Assembly: GCA_003550325.1 (NCBI GenBank) | Contig: QKWP01000345.1 | Coordinates: forward strand, 124,001 to 188,000 | Origin: Gigaspora rosea | Lineage: Eukaryota; Glomeromycota; Glomeromycetes; Diversisporales; Gigasporaceae | Length of the DNA: 64,000 nt | Direction: 5' to 3' | Shown here: one piece after another, positions 1 through 11,012 of the stretch | How the letters are laid out: each line of letters opens with the position of its first letter | Position numbering within the stretch: position 1 is the stretch's first letter | The notes under the pieces: model-generated | Seen by the model: only the letters and a program-made list of their open reading frames with translations | Databases searched by the model: none | What the model was told of the DNA's origin: nothing | Position numbers and translations under genes: made by a program

Positions 1-673
1 AAAAATTGGGCTGGCAGTCATATTTTTCCTGTTAATCCTATCAAACATTTACAGAATTAAGGTCTCCATCGGGTGACACCAGATGAAAATAGCAGGAAAA
101 AAGATGTCAAAATCGAACAATTGTCACAATCTGGATCTAAAAAAAAAAAAAAAAAAATTGAAAAAAGTGAAAAATGGATGGCAAGTAATGCAAAATGAAA
201 AATTAACTTTGCGTGGCCTAATTAAGGCCATTCGAAGTTTAACATCACCCCCCTATGATGCCCCAGTAAAATTAACATATAAAAAAGTAAAAACTAAAAA
301 AAAAACACAAATACTGTATAACGCGAAATAAAGTGAAGGGGCGTGGTTTCAAATTTCGTGCTAAATTAAGCTTGATTCAGGTTAAATTCGAAATAACTCC
401 CTATGCGTTATTTCACTGTTATACAACAATACAAAATAAAAATATTAATTTAAAATAAAAAAATAGTTTAAACTAAAAAAATAATTTAAAATAAAAATAA
501 TTTAAATAAAAAAAATCACTTAAAATAAAATTAAAAAAAAATTTAAAAAATAAAATTAAGACAAATTAGAATAAAAAATAATAAAAATAATAAAAAAAAA
601 TAAATAATAAATAATAAATAATAAAGCTAAAATTTTAGTGGCTACTTAGCTGTTCTCCTATATAAGTTTATTT
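1..673. other. AT-rich intergenic stretch, no gene seen
   Basis: I see only A-rich low-complexity DNA here. It includes a run of AATAAT-type repeats near 575-625 and long A runs near 140-160 and 430-600. The short open frame at 83-331 is lysine-rich translation of poly(A) and has no recognisable domain. Confidence 0.6.
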
Positions 674-922
674 GGGCGTGAGTCAATAGAAATCAAGCAA
701 ATTTTTTATAATAAAAATTTTTTGAAACTTTGAACAGAAATAACTTAACAAAAATTTAATCAAATTTGATAAATTTTTTTTTAAATTAATTTCATAAACT
801 TATAGAATTAATTTAAAAAAAAATTTATCAAATTTGATCAAGTTTTTGTTAAGTTATTTTGATTTAAACTTTTAAAAAAAGTTACTAAAAAAAATTTGCT
901 TGATTTCTATTGACGGCTGCCC
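674..922. mobile_element. Foldback MITE, GTCAATAGAAATC ends
   Basis: The two ends are inverted copies: GTCAATAGAAATCAAGCAAA near 681 returns as its complement near 897-916, and most of the interior also pairs. The outermost bases are GGGC/GCCC. The 9-bp flanks are similar (7 of 9), which would fit a Mutator-type duplication. The element has no coding capacity. Relatives with GTGAGTCAGTAGAAAA ends lie at 49503-49748 and, as a half copy, near 1322-1420. Confidence 0.6.
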
Positions 923-1479
923 ATTTCATTTTGTGATGAAATAATTCAAGAAAAACAGCTGTAAAAAGAGCATCTGAAATGTTTTTTTATTTTATTGTAA
1001 AGAGCTAGAAAACTAGTATTAATAAGTAAGAAGAAATATTTAAATAAACCTGTAACTTTTACAGAATAACAATTACAAAACAATTATTAGAATTGATTCG
1101 TTTTTTTACATTAATTTTAATAATATATTTGCCACACTAAGTAACACTTTATTTTTGTTGGGTACATGTGATTGGTTGATTTATGTAAATTAAACAAAAT
1201 AGATTTAATATACTAAATTTTTTTAAACTTTGAGTGAAAATATATCAACAACTACCAGTCAAATTTGGTGAACTTTTTTCTGTTTAAATTCTATAAATTC
1301 AAAGAATTCAAAAAAAAAAGTTCAAGATTTGAGGTGAGTCAGTAGAAAAGTGACAAATTTTTTCTAAGTAAAAGTTTTCTTGACTTTAAGCTTAATATCT
1401 TAACAACTATGTAATTGTTTTGTCATAGCTGTCTCTCATTTTTGTAAAATTTATTATTATGAACATATTGCTGAACCTC

Positions 1480-1800
1480 TTCCCCAAACCGATTAAATCT
1501 GATAAAATATAAATCTACCAAGTCCGTTTTCGCCATATAAATCTAATAGTTGATAATGGTTTCAACTCTGATAACCTCTCAATACTGATACAAAATCTGT
1601 CCACCATATACAGTTGAACCTCCCAAAACATATCCTGTCAAAACCGATAACCTGTCAAATCTGATAAAAAATTAATCAACCAAGCCCGTTTCTGCTATAT
1701 GAATCTTATAATTTATAATGATTTCAAATCCGATAACCTCTCAATACTGATACTGTACAAAACTTGTCCAATGCATACCGGATTGGGAGGTTCAACTGTA
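1480..1800. repeat. Imperfect tandem duplication of about 150 bp
   Basis: Two similar blocks, about 1486-1605 and 1645-1772, share segments such as AACCTCTCAATACTGATAC in the same order. The second block lies inside the pogo-like MITE at 1611-1798. Remnants of the same terminal motif (GAACCTC...AACCG) occur near 1465 and 1805-1825, so this may be a cluster of related insertions. Confidence 0.5.
1611..1798. mobile_element. pogo/Tigger-like MITE with TA duplication
   Basis: The element begins CAGTTGAACCTCCCAA and ends with the inverted form TTGGGAGGTTCAACTG. TA lies directly outside both ends, as expected for Tc1/mariner-superfamily insertions. Ends of the CAGTTGAACCTC type are known from pogo-like elements. 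It is 188 bp long with no coding capacity. Confidence 0.6.
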
Positions 1801-1989
1801 TGTCGGTTTTGAGGTTGAACGGTATGCTAATCAAAATAATAATATTCTAGATTAATATTCTAGATTAATAGGCAATCATTATGTACATACGTATGTTGTG
1901 AGGATGTAGAATGTTCCTAGCCGACAAAAATATCCCCGACAAAAATATCCAAAACTAAAAATACTATTCTACCCTTTACTATAAATCCA

Positions 1990-2540
1990 CAAGACTCAAA
2001 TCCTAACGTGGTAGGCAAGGAAAGAGGCGTTGGTTGACTTGGTCCGAGAGTTAGGGCTTAAAGTCTTGCTGCGGCGGTTTTAAAATAGGATATGTATCGC
2101 TCGGGGTATTTTCTTGTATCTTCTTGTAAATCGGTACTAACTAGTACTTTTCGATTTTCTTCTAAATGTTAAATTAGAATGTTCGATTTCAACCGTGAAC
2201 TTTGTTCATGATATCACGTGACTAGAATAATCGGCCTTGACGTATTTTCCGATCCGTTTTGAAGATGATCGCACGTGGTTGCGGAGTACGGGAATTAATT
2301 TGTGGGGTAGGTAATTGTACGATAAATAAGGTAATCAATGATCTAATCAATTCGGGGTTTTATATAAGTTTGATTTGGTTGATTACTAAGCCTTTTATTC
2401 TTTTACTACTTTTAGTACAGTTAATACGAAAGGGTAAACGATAATATCGGATTTTCAAAAATAAGTTTGTCTTTACTTTCAGTTGGACTCTTGTTTTTGA
2501 ACTCCACTTGAGTTGGTTTTTATTTTTAACGAACAAAGGT
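1990..2540. repeat. Dispersed repeat, possibly a decayed solo LTR (copy 1)
   Basis: This stretch shares landmarks in the same order with 26090-26880: AAAGAGGCGT followed by GGTTGACTTGGTC, then TCTTGCT(A/G)CGGC, a TCACGTGA site, an ACTC/GAGTT-rich part and a TATA-like stretch near 2545. The layout resembles a retrotransposon LTR. I could not define TG/CA ends, a primer-binding site or a duplication, so the class is open. Confidence 0.35.
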
Positions 2541-2722
2541 GTGTATTTATACTCTTTACATTACTGCATTTTATCGCTAACTTAACAAGTTTTTCTAAAT
2601 TCGACATCTTTAATATCTTTAATATTTTTTAAGATCTTTAATATCTTTAAGATCTTTAAGATATCAACTATCTCAAATCGTCGAATCAAGTTAAAGCGGT
2701 AAGGATATACTGTATTAGGGAC

Positions 2723-2866
2723 TAGGGATTGGAACCGTTTAACCGTTTAAAAATTGCACTATAGTTCCGGGCAGAATTATGTTGGTCGTAGGCCGGAATT
2801 ATTTTAATGCCGGCCAAATTAAACGGTTAAACGATTAAGAAAAATTTTAGGCGGTTCCAATCCATA
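2723..2866. mobile_element. hAT-type MITE, TAGGGATTGGAAC family, copy 1
   Basis: The terminal repeat is TAGGGATTGGAAC, with a slightly mutated right end. The element is flanked on both sides by the identical 8-mer TTAGGGAC (2715-2722 and 2867-2874). An 8-bp duplication is the hAT signature. The interior matches 34537-34696 throughout, including the TAAAAATTGC and CAGAATTAT blocks. There is no coding capacity, so it must be moved in trans. Confidence 0.85.
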
Positions 2867-2874
2867 TTAGGGAC

Positions 2875-3479
2875 TATAGTATTATACTGTATACTAATCT
2901 CAAGGGGTTTTATACTTCAAACGTCGATAATAGTATAACGGAAGGGGATAATACATATATATGAAAGAAAAAGAAAAGAAAAACGGGTATTTCAAGGGAC
3001 CGGGGATCCTGAAGCTTCTCACAATGTACAATACCTTGTTTTGATGGCGATACTATGTGGTTGTGGGTTAACGTGCCAAACAAGTTTATTATTTATTACA
3101 CAGATATAACGAATGCAAAAATAATTAACAAAAAAACAGAATTAAACATTGTTTGAAAAGCATTTATTATTTATTAAACTTTTTTAATGTAGGACATTAA
3201 ATATCTGGCATCAGTTATTTTGACCGGTCAGTTAAAAACTTCTGACCGATTAGTATTGGTTATTATAACCGATCTCTGACCGGCTATAACCATGACCGAA
3301 CTCATCCATATCGTAATAATATGGTAAAAAATTTTTTTCTGAATTAATTTAAATTCTAAGTCTAATTAAAAACCTTATGAAATAATAAAAACATACAATT
3401 ACAAAATCATTATTTACGTTTCTTATTTTAGCGCGACAGCGTTGCGCAATACTTTTACTCGATGCAATTAAATAAATCT
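2875..3479. other. Intergenic, 3' flank of the ligase gene
   Basis: No gene is seen. A patch near 3218-3300 has several copies of GACCGG/AACCGAT in both orientations and could be the rest of another foldback. The bases just beyond 3480 are the 3' UTR and terminator area of the minus-strand ligase gene. Confidence 0.4.
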
Positions 3480-6323
3480 TTAATTAAACTGAATTTTAAA
3501 TTCACCCAATAATTCAGGTACTTTAACTTCACCTTTTTGTATTTTTTCTACCATTTTTATAAGATCATAGTTAATTTCTTGAGATACCATTGAATCATAG
3601 TTATAATTTGGATGAGATCGTACAAAATTTCTTATCCATGTAGCTGTTGTTTGGATTTTTCCTATTTTGATATAGTTGTATTTGGTGAATAATAAATTTA
3701 TTAAAAGCTACTAGCAAAATAATAAATTAAGTAAAATAAATACCACTAGCGCGCATGCAAATAAACTCAAGGTAATTTCCCAAATGATATCTTGTTTCAA
3801 TATCAATGTTTATTGATTCAAGATAATGAAACATTATAACAATTAGCCCAGGAAATTCTTTACCCTATCATATGCATAAAGAGGACATGAATATCAATGT
3901 CAATACAAGTATTAATTAATGATTAATAATATAAAATGTACAATACTTACATCACCATTTATAATTTCATTAATAGTCATTTGTTCAAATTTATCTATAT
4001 TAAATAATTAGTAATGTCAGCAACTTTGACCGTAAATAAGCTATTTAATTATGTATCACAATCACACGTCATGATGTGCATATTCATGGTAGTTTATACA
4101 TATAATTTTGATATTATACAGTTTATGAAGTAGCCAATAAAGTTTTATTACCTTCAGTTCCATCGTAATTTGCAAATATATTCTTTCTAAACCAAAATTT
4201 TTCACTATTTAATGCATCCCTCTTATAAGCATTAATCATATTTTCATCCACCTAATAAATAAAATATATATTATTATCATTACTTTAAATGGTAATAGCA
4301 TGTTAATAACGAACCTTTGAAATTGGTATATAAAAAGTCAGGTCATAACTAATAATAATACGAGTCAAAAGTATAATGAAAGCTACGAATGCAGCATTTT
4401 CAAAATCGGTTATTTGAGCTTCCATGCAACGGAATTCTACCCGCCAACCAATATCTGAGTTTGGTGGTGGAGGTTTGAAACGTACTGTTTGCCAGTTTGT
4501 TGTTTGAATGTTCTATATAAATGCTTCATTAGCAAAGTGCAACCTCAGTATATTATTATTATATATATATATATATTATTAATACAACCTCAAAGTGATC
4601 TGATGATTCATCATCATTCTGATCTAACGCATTTTCAACGACAAAAAGAGGATCTCGGATAAATAAATAAGACATATGACGTGCCAAAAGTTCATCAATC
4701 CCTAAATGAATTGTTACATAGTTAATTACTCATATATACATTAACGATTTTTAGATTATAATAGTGAAACTTATAAGTACGAGCATACCATTATCTATTA
4801 ATTTTTTATAAATATTTTGATCATACACAGTATTTTGATCATTATACTCTTTTTTTAGTGTTTTATCATCTGCTATGTAATATGCAATTGAATCAAAACG
4901 TGGCTTATTTATTACGAATCGATCATTTTTTAGAGGCTACAATGAAAAATAAGCTTATGTCAATAGTGTATTTTTGATTAAATTTTAAAAACAGATTTAT
5001 AGAATAAAAATATATAAATATGTAAAAAAAAAAAATCTAACTTCCAAACCCCGTTCTTCTTTTGTACGTTCGTCAGTACTTTCAACAAGTGCAGGCCATC
5101 TGCTATCCACATCAGACAGATAACCTCGCCAAATTGGTGTTGCAGCAGTTAAAGCTATCTATATACGTATATGTATAAATAAATATTAATAAATATACGC
5201 ATATTTAACAATGTTACAATAAATGTACGATACCATTATAGGACCCAAAACCGCTAATTGATCATGTAATTTCCTAGCTTCTCCAATATTACAGGTTTGA
5301 ATAGTTGTTTGAAGACAACAGCAACCCACTCCAAAAACAAGACTATCCATATATATGTGATCTGGTAATGCTTCCTCACATTCAGAAAATAAATTTGGGC
5401 TCTTCTTATCATGAAAAATCGGTATATTGATAGCAACTTTTGATCCTCGACGATCATTAATAGCACCATTTATTGTTCTTTTTTTTTAACAAAAATTATG
5501 ACATTATATTAAAAAAAAAAAATGTGAAAACGCAAAATACATTATGAACACATATTCAAATTTAACTTGGGAGTTCATGGCTTCATCCGGCAAAAATAGA
5601 CTTTTTAATTTAGGTCCAAATAATTCATGTTGAGGCACTAAAAATTGACCTGGGCAACCGAGACGTGGAAAGTTTGGTATAGAAATTATACTTTCATTTG
5701 GGCGTAAATGCTTAGATACAATTTTTTTTCTAAGATTCATATTTCGCTCAACTCGAAGTAGGCTTTTTAAAGTGCTTCCATAAGGATTACTAGGTATTCC
5801 TAATTAAAAATTCATAAATAATAAAGTAATAATTTAACAATTTTAACCAATTAAAATCAAGTAAAATGAACACCTTCGATCATATACGATGCGAATTCGG
5901 GTTGCCAAGATGCTTCAACTTTTTCACTATAAAACATAAACTTAATTAGTAAGATTCCTGTGATTTGATCCATCGATATCGTTATAAAACATACCCTTTC
6001 TTCGATGCTTCCTCTTCTTCTTTTTGCAACTCATTTAAAATGTCTAAAGCTCTTAATGATAATTTTACGTTCTTAGCTTCATCATCATATGTAATTATCA
6101 TATATTCGATCTACATAAAGAAAATCATTATTAAACCATAATGATATACCAGTAATCAATTTAAATAAATTACCTCGTCACCCCACAATAAACAATCTTT
6201 TTCCCGATCTTTTGTTTTATTATAAATTGATAAAAATTGGGTTATTCCATGATCGCGAATATGGTTAGCATATTTTTTCGCTTTTTCCCAAGGAAGGGGT
6301 TGGATTTCAGTTAATAATCCCAT
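3480..6323 (-). CDS. GSH1: Glutamate-cysteine ligase (gamma-glutamylcysteine synthetase)
   Basis: This enzyme joins L-glutamate to L-cysteine using ATP, the rate-limiting cytosolic step of glutathione synthesis. Thirteen exons read in one frame: 6323-6174, 6110-5995, 5926-5874, 5799-5556, 5477-5234, 5158-5042, 4936-4789, 4701-4589, 4512-4315, 4251-4152, 3994-3951, 3864-3744 and 3661-3480. They sum to 1830 nt, 609 residues, close to the eukaryotic family length. Family blocks in order are [19 protein letters not shown] at the N-terminus, WGDE-IEYM near 50, [13 protein letters not shown] near 200, GVGCCCLQ near 240, [11 protein letters not shown] near 290, and NWQTVRF then SDIGWRVEF near 400-420. 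An upstream in-frame ATG at 6338 would add five residues; MGLL is chosen because it matches the family start. All introns are short GT-AG except intron 4, which begins ATATGT. If that intron is not spliced, the copy is broken. Confidence 0.92.
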
Positions 6324-7129
6324 TATTTTCAAGTTCAAGAAAGTAGAAAATTTATGAAAGCTGGTTATTTAAAGAACATATATATATGTTATTGGAACAA
6401 AGAATGTGACGTAACGAGCATCCATATGTGGGTTTATTTTCGCCCAAACAACGCCCGATAATAACACTTTCCATTTTCGCAAATATTAACGAAAAACTAG
6501 GTAATTGCAGATTCGGAAATATCTGTGTAACTTATCGTCATACAATGCATTGATTGGCGATATTACGACACTATTACGATGTATCTATGTACGTATGTAA
6601 AACTTAATCGGTTGCAAATCAATTTTATTAAAATTTCTCCGGATATTTTTTCTGGAAGAATCTCTGCTAAATTCCAAGACTTCGTTATACAAAATGATGA
6701 TTCTTAAATTTTTGATTTTCTTTAATTTTGCCTGGCATTATCGTACCACTAAAGATGTAAAAACATCAAAATTTTGCATAATTTGGTTTAAAATAGTTTC
6801 TGCAAGATGCGTGGTGCTTAATTATGGTTGAATATCATGTGATCAACCGATCAGTATCGGCAGAAGTGAATAGGCATGCGATGTTGTTAATAATACATTG
6901 TCGCAAAGTGTTCTCTGTAAGCTACATTATAATGTAATGTGAGTTTTGCACTAAACTGATTTAGACAAGTTTGCACTTTTACATAATTATTCGATAAATT
7001 AATTAAATTATTTTTAGTAATTGGATTTGAACAGTTGTACGTTTAAATAAAACACATGGATTACACAATATCTGATTATTTATATTAACAATTAATATAA
7101 TATATATTATTATCCGACAGCTTACTATG
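6324..7129. other. Upstream region of the ligase gene
   Basis: This stretch should hold the promoter and 5' UTR of the minus-strand ligase gene. I see no other gene and no regulatory site that stands clear of the AT-rich background. Confidence 0.4.
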
Positions 7130-7350
7130 ATAGTGCTTGCCAAATAACTCGTTATTTGGCAGTGATTGCGTCATCTGCCAAATAACTTTGTTATTTGGCA
7201 GCTTACGTAATCACAAATAAAATCTCGAGTCATTTAGCAAGCACAATCGTCGTTAACCACCGGATAATACCATTATTGTCAGCCAGATAATGAAATTATT
7301 TTACAAATAATTTCCGTTATTGGCTGCTTCGCATCCAATAACTATATATT
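7130..7350. repeat. Cluster of hairpins, CCAAATAAC / GTTATTTGG
   Basis: Two short hairpins with CCAAATAAC...GTTATTTGG stems lie at about 7140-7165 and 7178-7201. A segment from GGATAATACC (about 7262) to CAATAACTATATA (about 7348) follows. The region at 11450-11577 has the same left and right ends, so these look like two copies of one small element. Confidence 0.45.
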
Positions 7351-7671
7351 ATTTTAAATAATGTCAGTATGCTAGAATGATAATGGGTGAGTTATATAGC
7401 AAAAGTTCATAGGACTGGTTTTTAGGTGAAATTTCAAGTTGAAAAAGAATTTTATGATATTCTAGACGACCTCTAAAAAATCCAGACTTGCGTCATAGGT
7501 ACAGTGTCTGATTGTACAAATTATTGTACATATCGCAGCTAAGGATCAAAACAGGTTTTGAGGTCGCCATGGATATCTCTAATTTTAAAGTTGTCATATT
7601 CTGATTCAGATAGAAATTTTAAAAGAAGAAAATTCTAAAGAGGATTATGTAAAAAAGGAAAATAAGTATAT

Positions 7672-7832
7672 GTTATTGTCCACGAAGTGGGCAATAACCA
7701 AAAATCAATCCCAGATCAGATGATCGGATAATGACGGGATGGCACACTGGCTGCGAAGCAGCCAGTGCCCTCCCGTCATTATTCGATCATCTGATCTGGG
7801 ATTGATTTTTGGTTATGTCCATTTCGCGGATA
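7672..7832. mobile_element. Near-perfect palindromic foldback
   Basis: Two arms of roughly 75 nt mirror each other almost exactly. AATCAATCCCAGATCAGATG near 7707 returns as its complement near 7785-7804, and the centre is GGCTGC-GAA-GCAGCC. The arms are nearly mismatch-free, which suggests recent formation or gene conversion. No coding capacity. Confidence 0.7.
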
Positions 7833-7848
7833 ATAACTGATTTATTCC

Positions 7849-8236
7849 CAGGTTCTTATTATACTTCTATACTATTTCTTCAAACTAAAGTTGTGTATTT
7901 CATAAAGCTTAGCTTACTACAAATCACAAATCATTGTTCGATTTTTTTTTTTCTTCTTTTCTCTCTCTATTTTTCTTTTTAATCATTTTTCGGTTTTTTT
8001 TTTTCTTCTTTTCTCTCTCTATTTTTCTTTTTCTTTTTTTTTTTTTTAGCCAGCGACTTTTACTCTTTGTTTGTAACTAATAGTTTAAAAAACTCGTATA
8101 TCATAAAAAAAGTAAAAAAAAAAAGATATATAATCAAAAAGAATTATGAAAATTCCGGATCAGCCCGAATCTGAAATCTGGGCAATAATCGAGAAGAAAT
8201 AATATAGAAGTATAAATAAGAACCGGGGAATAAAAT
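7849..8236. mobile_element. MITE with pyrimidine-rich tandem core
   Basis: The ends are inverted repeats: GGTTCTTATTATACTTCTAT at the left and its near complement before 8230. The core at about 7938-8032 is a tandem duplication of roughly 50 bp of T/CT-rich sequence containing TTCTTTTCTCTCTCTATTTT. The element abuts the palindrome at 7672-7832. Confidence 0.55.
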
Positions 8237-8748
8237 AACATATTAATAAAAGGTTTTCCGGATTAGATTTAGAATAGGTGAATTTAAACTCAGATATAAT
8301 CATATAACTTTGAGTTTAAATTTTAATATCATATTTAAACTCAATTTATATATCATTATAATCCGAGATTAAATTCTAAAATTTTACTGGAAATGCTACT
8401 TATTCTAGATCTAATTTTTTTTTTCTGACTAATTTTTATTATTAAAAAGTTTGCTTTTATTCGGCAATATACGGTAACAAACATTTATTGATTCTCATAT
8501 CTTAAGACATGAAAAATTCTTTGTCAGTCCATGTCGAAGCTTACATAGCGTTTCCTAGCAAAAATGGTAGTGAATTATTTTACGGACAACACCTAAATTC
8601 AGATTTTGTTGCTAATAATACATACGTATGTATTGTAACAAGGATTTTCGTATCGATATGACTTTCGATTATTGTATACTAATAACAAATAAAAACTTAA
8701 TTATACTATATATAAGTATAAATCAAGCTTTTGGACGTTAGTTATTCA

Positions 8749-9140
8749 CAGTGCTCGAAATTAGTGTTCTCAGGGTTCTCATGAGAACACTATTATAAAT
8801 TTGTGAACAGTATAAAATTTTTTGAGAACAGTAAAAGTAATAATATTGTTCTCATAAGTATATAATGCTTAACTACATAATGTCATACCAAACCAGAAAC
8901 TGACAGAAATGTTATCTAATTTACATGATTGAGATTTCACATTCATTATTATAATTACTTATTTGAGGGTATGCTTCATATTTATAACATTATATAACTT
9001 ATATATATATTTGGTTTGTTTGGTTTGTTGTGTTTGTTTTGGATTGTTTTCAGCAAGCATAAGTGAGAACATAAATGATTGTTTGCAAACACTCATAGCT
9101 ATTGTACTATTTTCATGAGAGTCTGAAATTTCAAACGCTG
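8749..9140. mobile_element. hAT-type MITE, CAGTGCTCGAAA ends
   Basis: The left end is CAGTGCTCGAAATT and the inverted right end is CAGCGTTTGAAATT, fitting the CAGNG start common in hAT elements. The 8-bp flanks are GTTATTCA (8741-8748) and GTTATGCA (9141-9148), 7 of 8 identical. The interior has scattered GTTCTCAT/GAGAAC hairpins and no gene. Confidence 0.7.
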
Positions 9141-9231
9141 GTTATGCAAGGTACGACATTTTATCAATTGAAGAATAACTAGAATTAGAGGTCTTAATTG
9201 ATAAATATACGGTAATATTGAAATATTCACT

Positions 9232-9277
9232 GAATATTTGAATATTTGAATATTTGAATATTTGAATATTTGAATAC
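9232..9277. repeat. Short tandem repeat (GAATATTT)n
   Basis: An 8-bp unit, GAATATTT, is repeated about five times with little variation. Further degenerate GAATATTCA units continue to about 9360. Confidence 0.85.
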
Positions 9278-9359
9278 TGTATTTAATTTTTTCACCAAAT
9301 GAATATTTGAATATTTAAAAATTTCACTAAATATATTCATTGAATATTCATTGAATATA

Positions 9360-10333
9360 TGTATAAATTTTATAATTTTATTTTATTTTTTATTAATTTA
9401 ATTTGAATAAATTGCTATAGTAATAAAAAGCAAAAAACATCTAGTATTTTTAAAAATGACAAATTTTGAAATTATATAATCAAATAAAATTGGTGAATTG
9501 TTGTATAATGAATTCTAATTAATTAAAAAATAACTTGTTTATATATTAAATATCAAAATTTTTGAAATTATATAAATTTTTAAGTATTTAACTTTTTATA
9601 ATTATAAAAAATATCTACTTAGCAGAATTATGGCTTTAATAAAAACAACAAAATAGTTAGAGAGATTTTGTCAAAATTATTTTTCTTGAGTTACAATTAT
9701 TGGATGTTTTTTGCTATTTAGTACTATATATATTTAAAATAAAAAAATACTACTAACCAATTTTGAATATTTATTAGATTTTTGTGTATAAAAAAAATTT
9801 GGTTTTTAAATTTTTTAGATTTTTTATGAGTTTTGGAAAACTGTCTAAATCTAGTACAAAACAGTAAATCCAATCCATTAATATTAAAATAGTTTTTATA
9901 GCTGATTTTAAAATCTCATTAAGAAAATTTCTATACAAATTATCTATTTATTTATTTATTTTCTATTATAATGTTATTATATTATAATTATATAGATTGT
10001 TGCTTTTTATTTTTATAATATTGATATACTTTACATTAATGTTATAAAGATTTTTATGACTGTATTACTAATAGTCGAATTAGACACTTGATGTGAACTT
10101 GACCGAATCTTTTCAAAACTTCTGATCCTGAATACAATGTTTCTATATGTGGTAGTTCTAAATGTCAAATACAATGGTCTCAAATATAATTGTCATAAAT
10201 ACAATTCTTCTGAACACGACAAGAGTAATAATGCCTGGCAATACTATTTTTGCAATGATGAAATGATTTTGTCAATGTATCTAGAAAAATTTTGATAGCT
10301 AACAAAATTACAAATAGTGAAAGGTTGTTGCTT
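9360..10333. other. AT-rich intergenic stretch, no gene seen
   Basis: I see no coding frame, RNA gene or clear terminal repeats in this stretch. Confidence 0.5.
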
Positions 10334-11012
10334 GATTCCCCGAAAGTTAGTTACCCGCCAGCTCATTTTACCGACCCCATATCCCCGACAGAATGTTTCA
10401 CCTACAGCATTTTTTGTTGGCAGAATCTTTCCTCGACATACCATGTTTTCGACCTCCCCTTTCCTTGACAGGACATATTTTCGAAAAGACATTTTACTGA
10501 CATGACGTATTTCAGAAAGAACATTTTTCCGACATGACATGTTTCCGAAATCTTTTTCCGACAAGATCTTTCCCCGATTAGAATTTCGTTTAAATAGGTA
10601 GAGTGATATATTCGTGTTCATTACATCACATGATTAAGCACTCGGCCTAAATTAGGGTTAGGATTAGGGTTAGATTAGGGTTAGGTGATAGTATAATTTA
10701 GGTCGAGTTGATAATGCTAGTAAACAAATGACGTGTTGCATGATTTCACGTGATGTGATGATCACTGGGTTTATCGTTCTTGTCGGAAAAAGTGCATTCA
10801 ATAAAACTTAGTGTCGGAGAAAAGTCAAATTAGAAATATGTCATGTCAGATAAATGTCTTATCGAAAATATGAGATTTCTAGGAAAGGGGATGTCGAAAA
10901 CATGGTATGTCGAGGAAAGATTCTGTCAACAAAAAGTGCTGTAGGTGAAACATTCTGTTGGGGATATGGGGTCGGTAAAATGAGCTAGCGGGTAACTAAC
11001 TTTCGGGGAATC
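10334..11012. mobile_element. Foldback with CCGACA-array arms and TTAGGG-like core
   Basis: The ends GATTCCCCGAAAGTTAGTTA and their complement mark a foldback with arms of about 220-250 nt. The arms consist of spaced motifs (CCGACA, TCGACA, CCCGAC) about every 15-25 nt, separated by T-rich spacers. The centre (about 10650-10690) carries degenerate TTAGGG units. The open frame at 10244-10621 (minus) is a by-product of the motif array. No target duplication could be identified. A second element of the same design is at 51565-51900. Confidence 0.7.

Noticed and set aside
83-331. 82-codon lysine-rich frame
   Set aside because: It is mainly translation of A runs; no domain or splice context.
7012-7020. 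TTACTAA-like site (Yap1-type) upstream of the ligase gene
   Set aside because: A single 7-mer in AT-rich DNA about 690 bp from the start is expected by chance.
9232-9277. CRISPR-like direct repeats
   Set aside because: The units are contiguous 8-mers without spacers, and the genome is eukaryotic.
10244-10621. 125-codon minus-strand frame
   Set aside because: It follows the CCGACA motif array of a foldback arm; the opposite strand is open as well.
10650-10690. TTAGGG-like repeats as a true telomere
   Set aside because: There are only a few degenerate units at the centre of a foldback, with sequence continuing on both sides.
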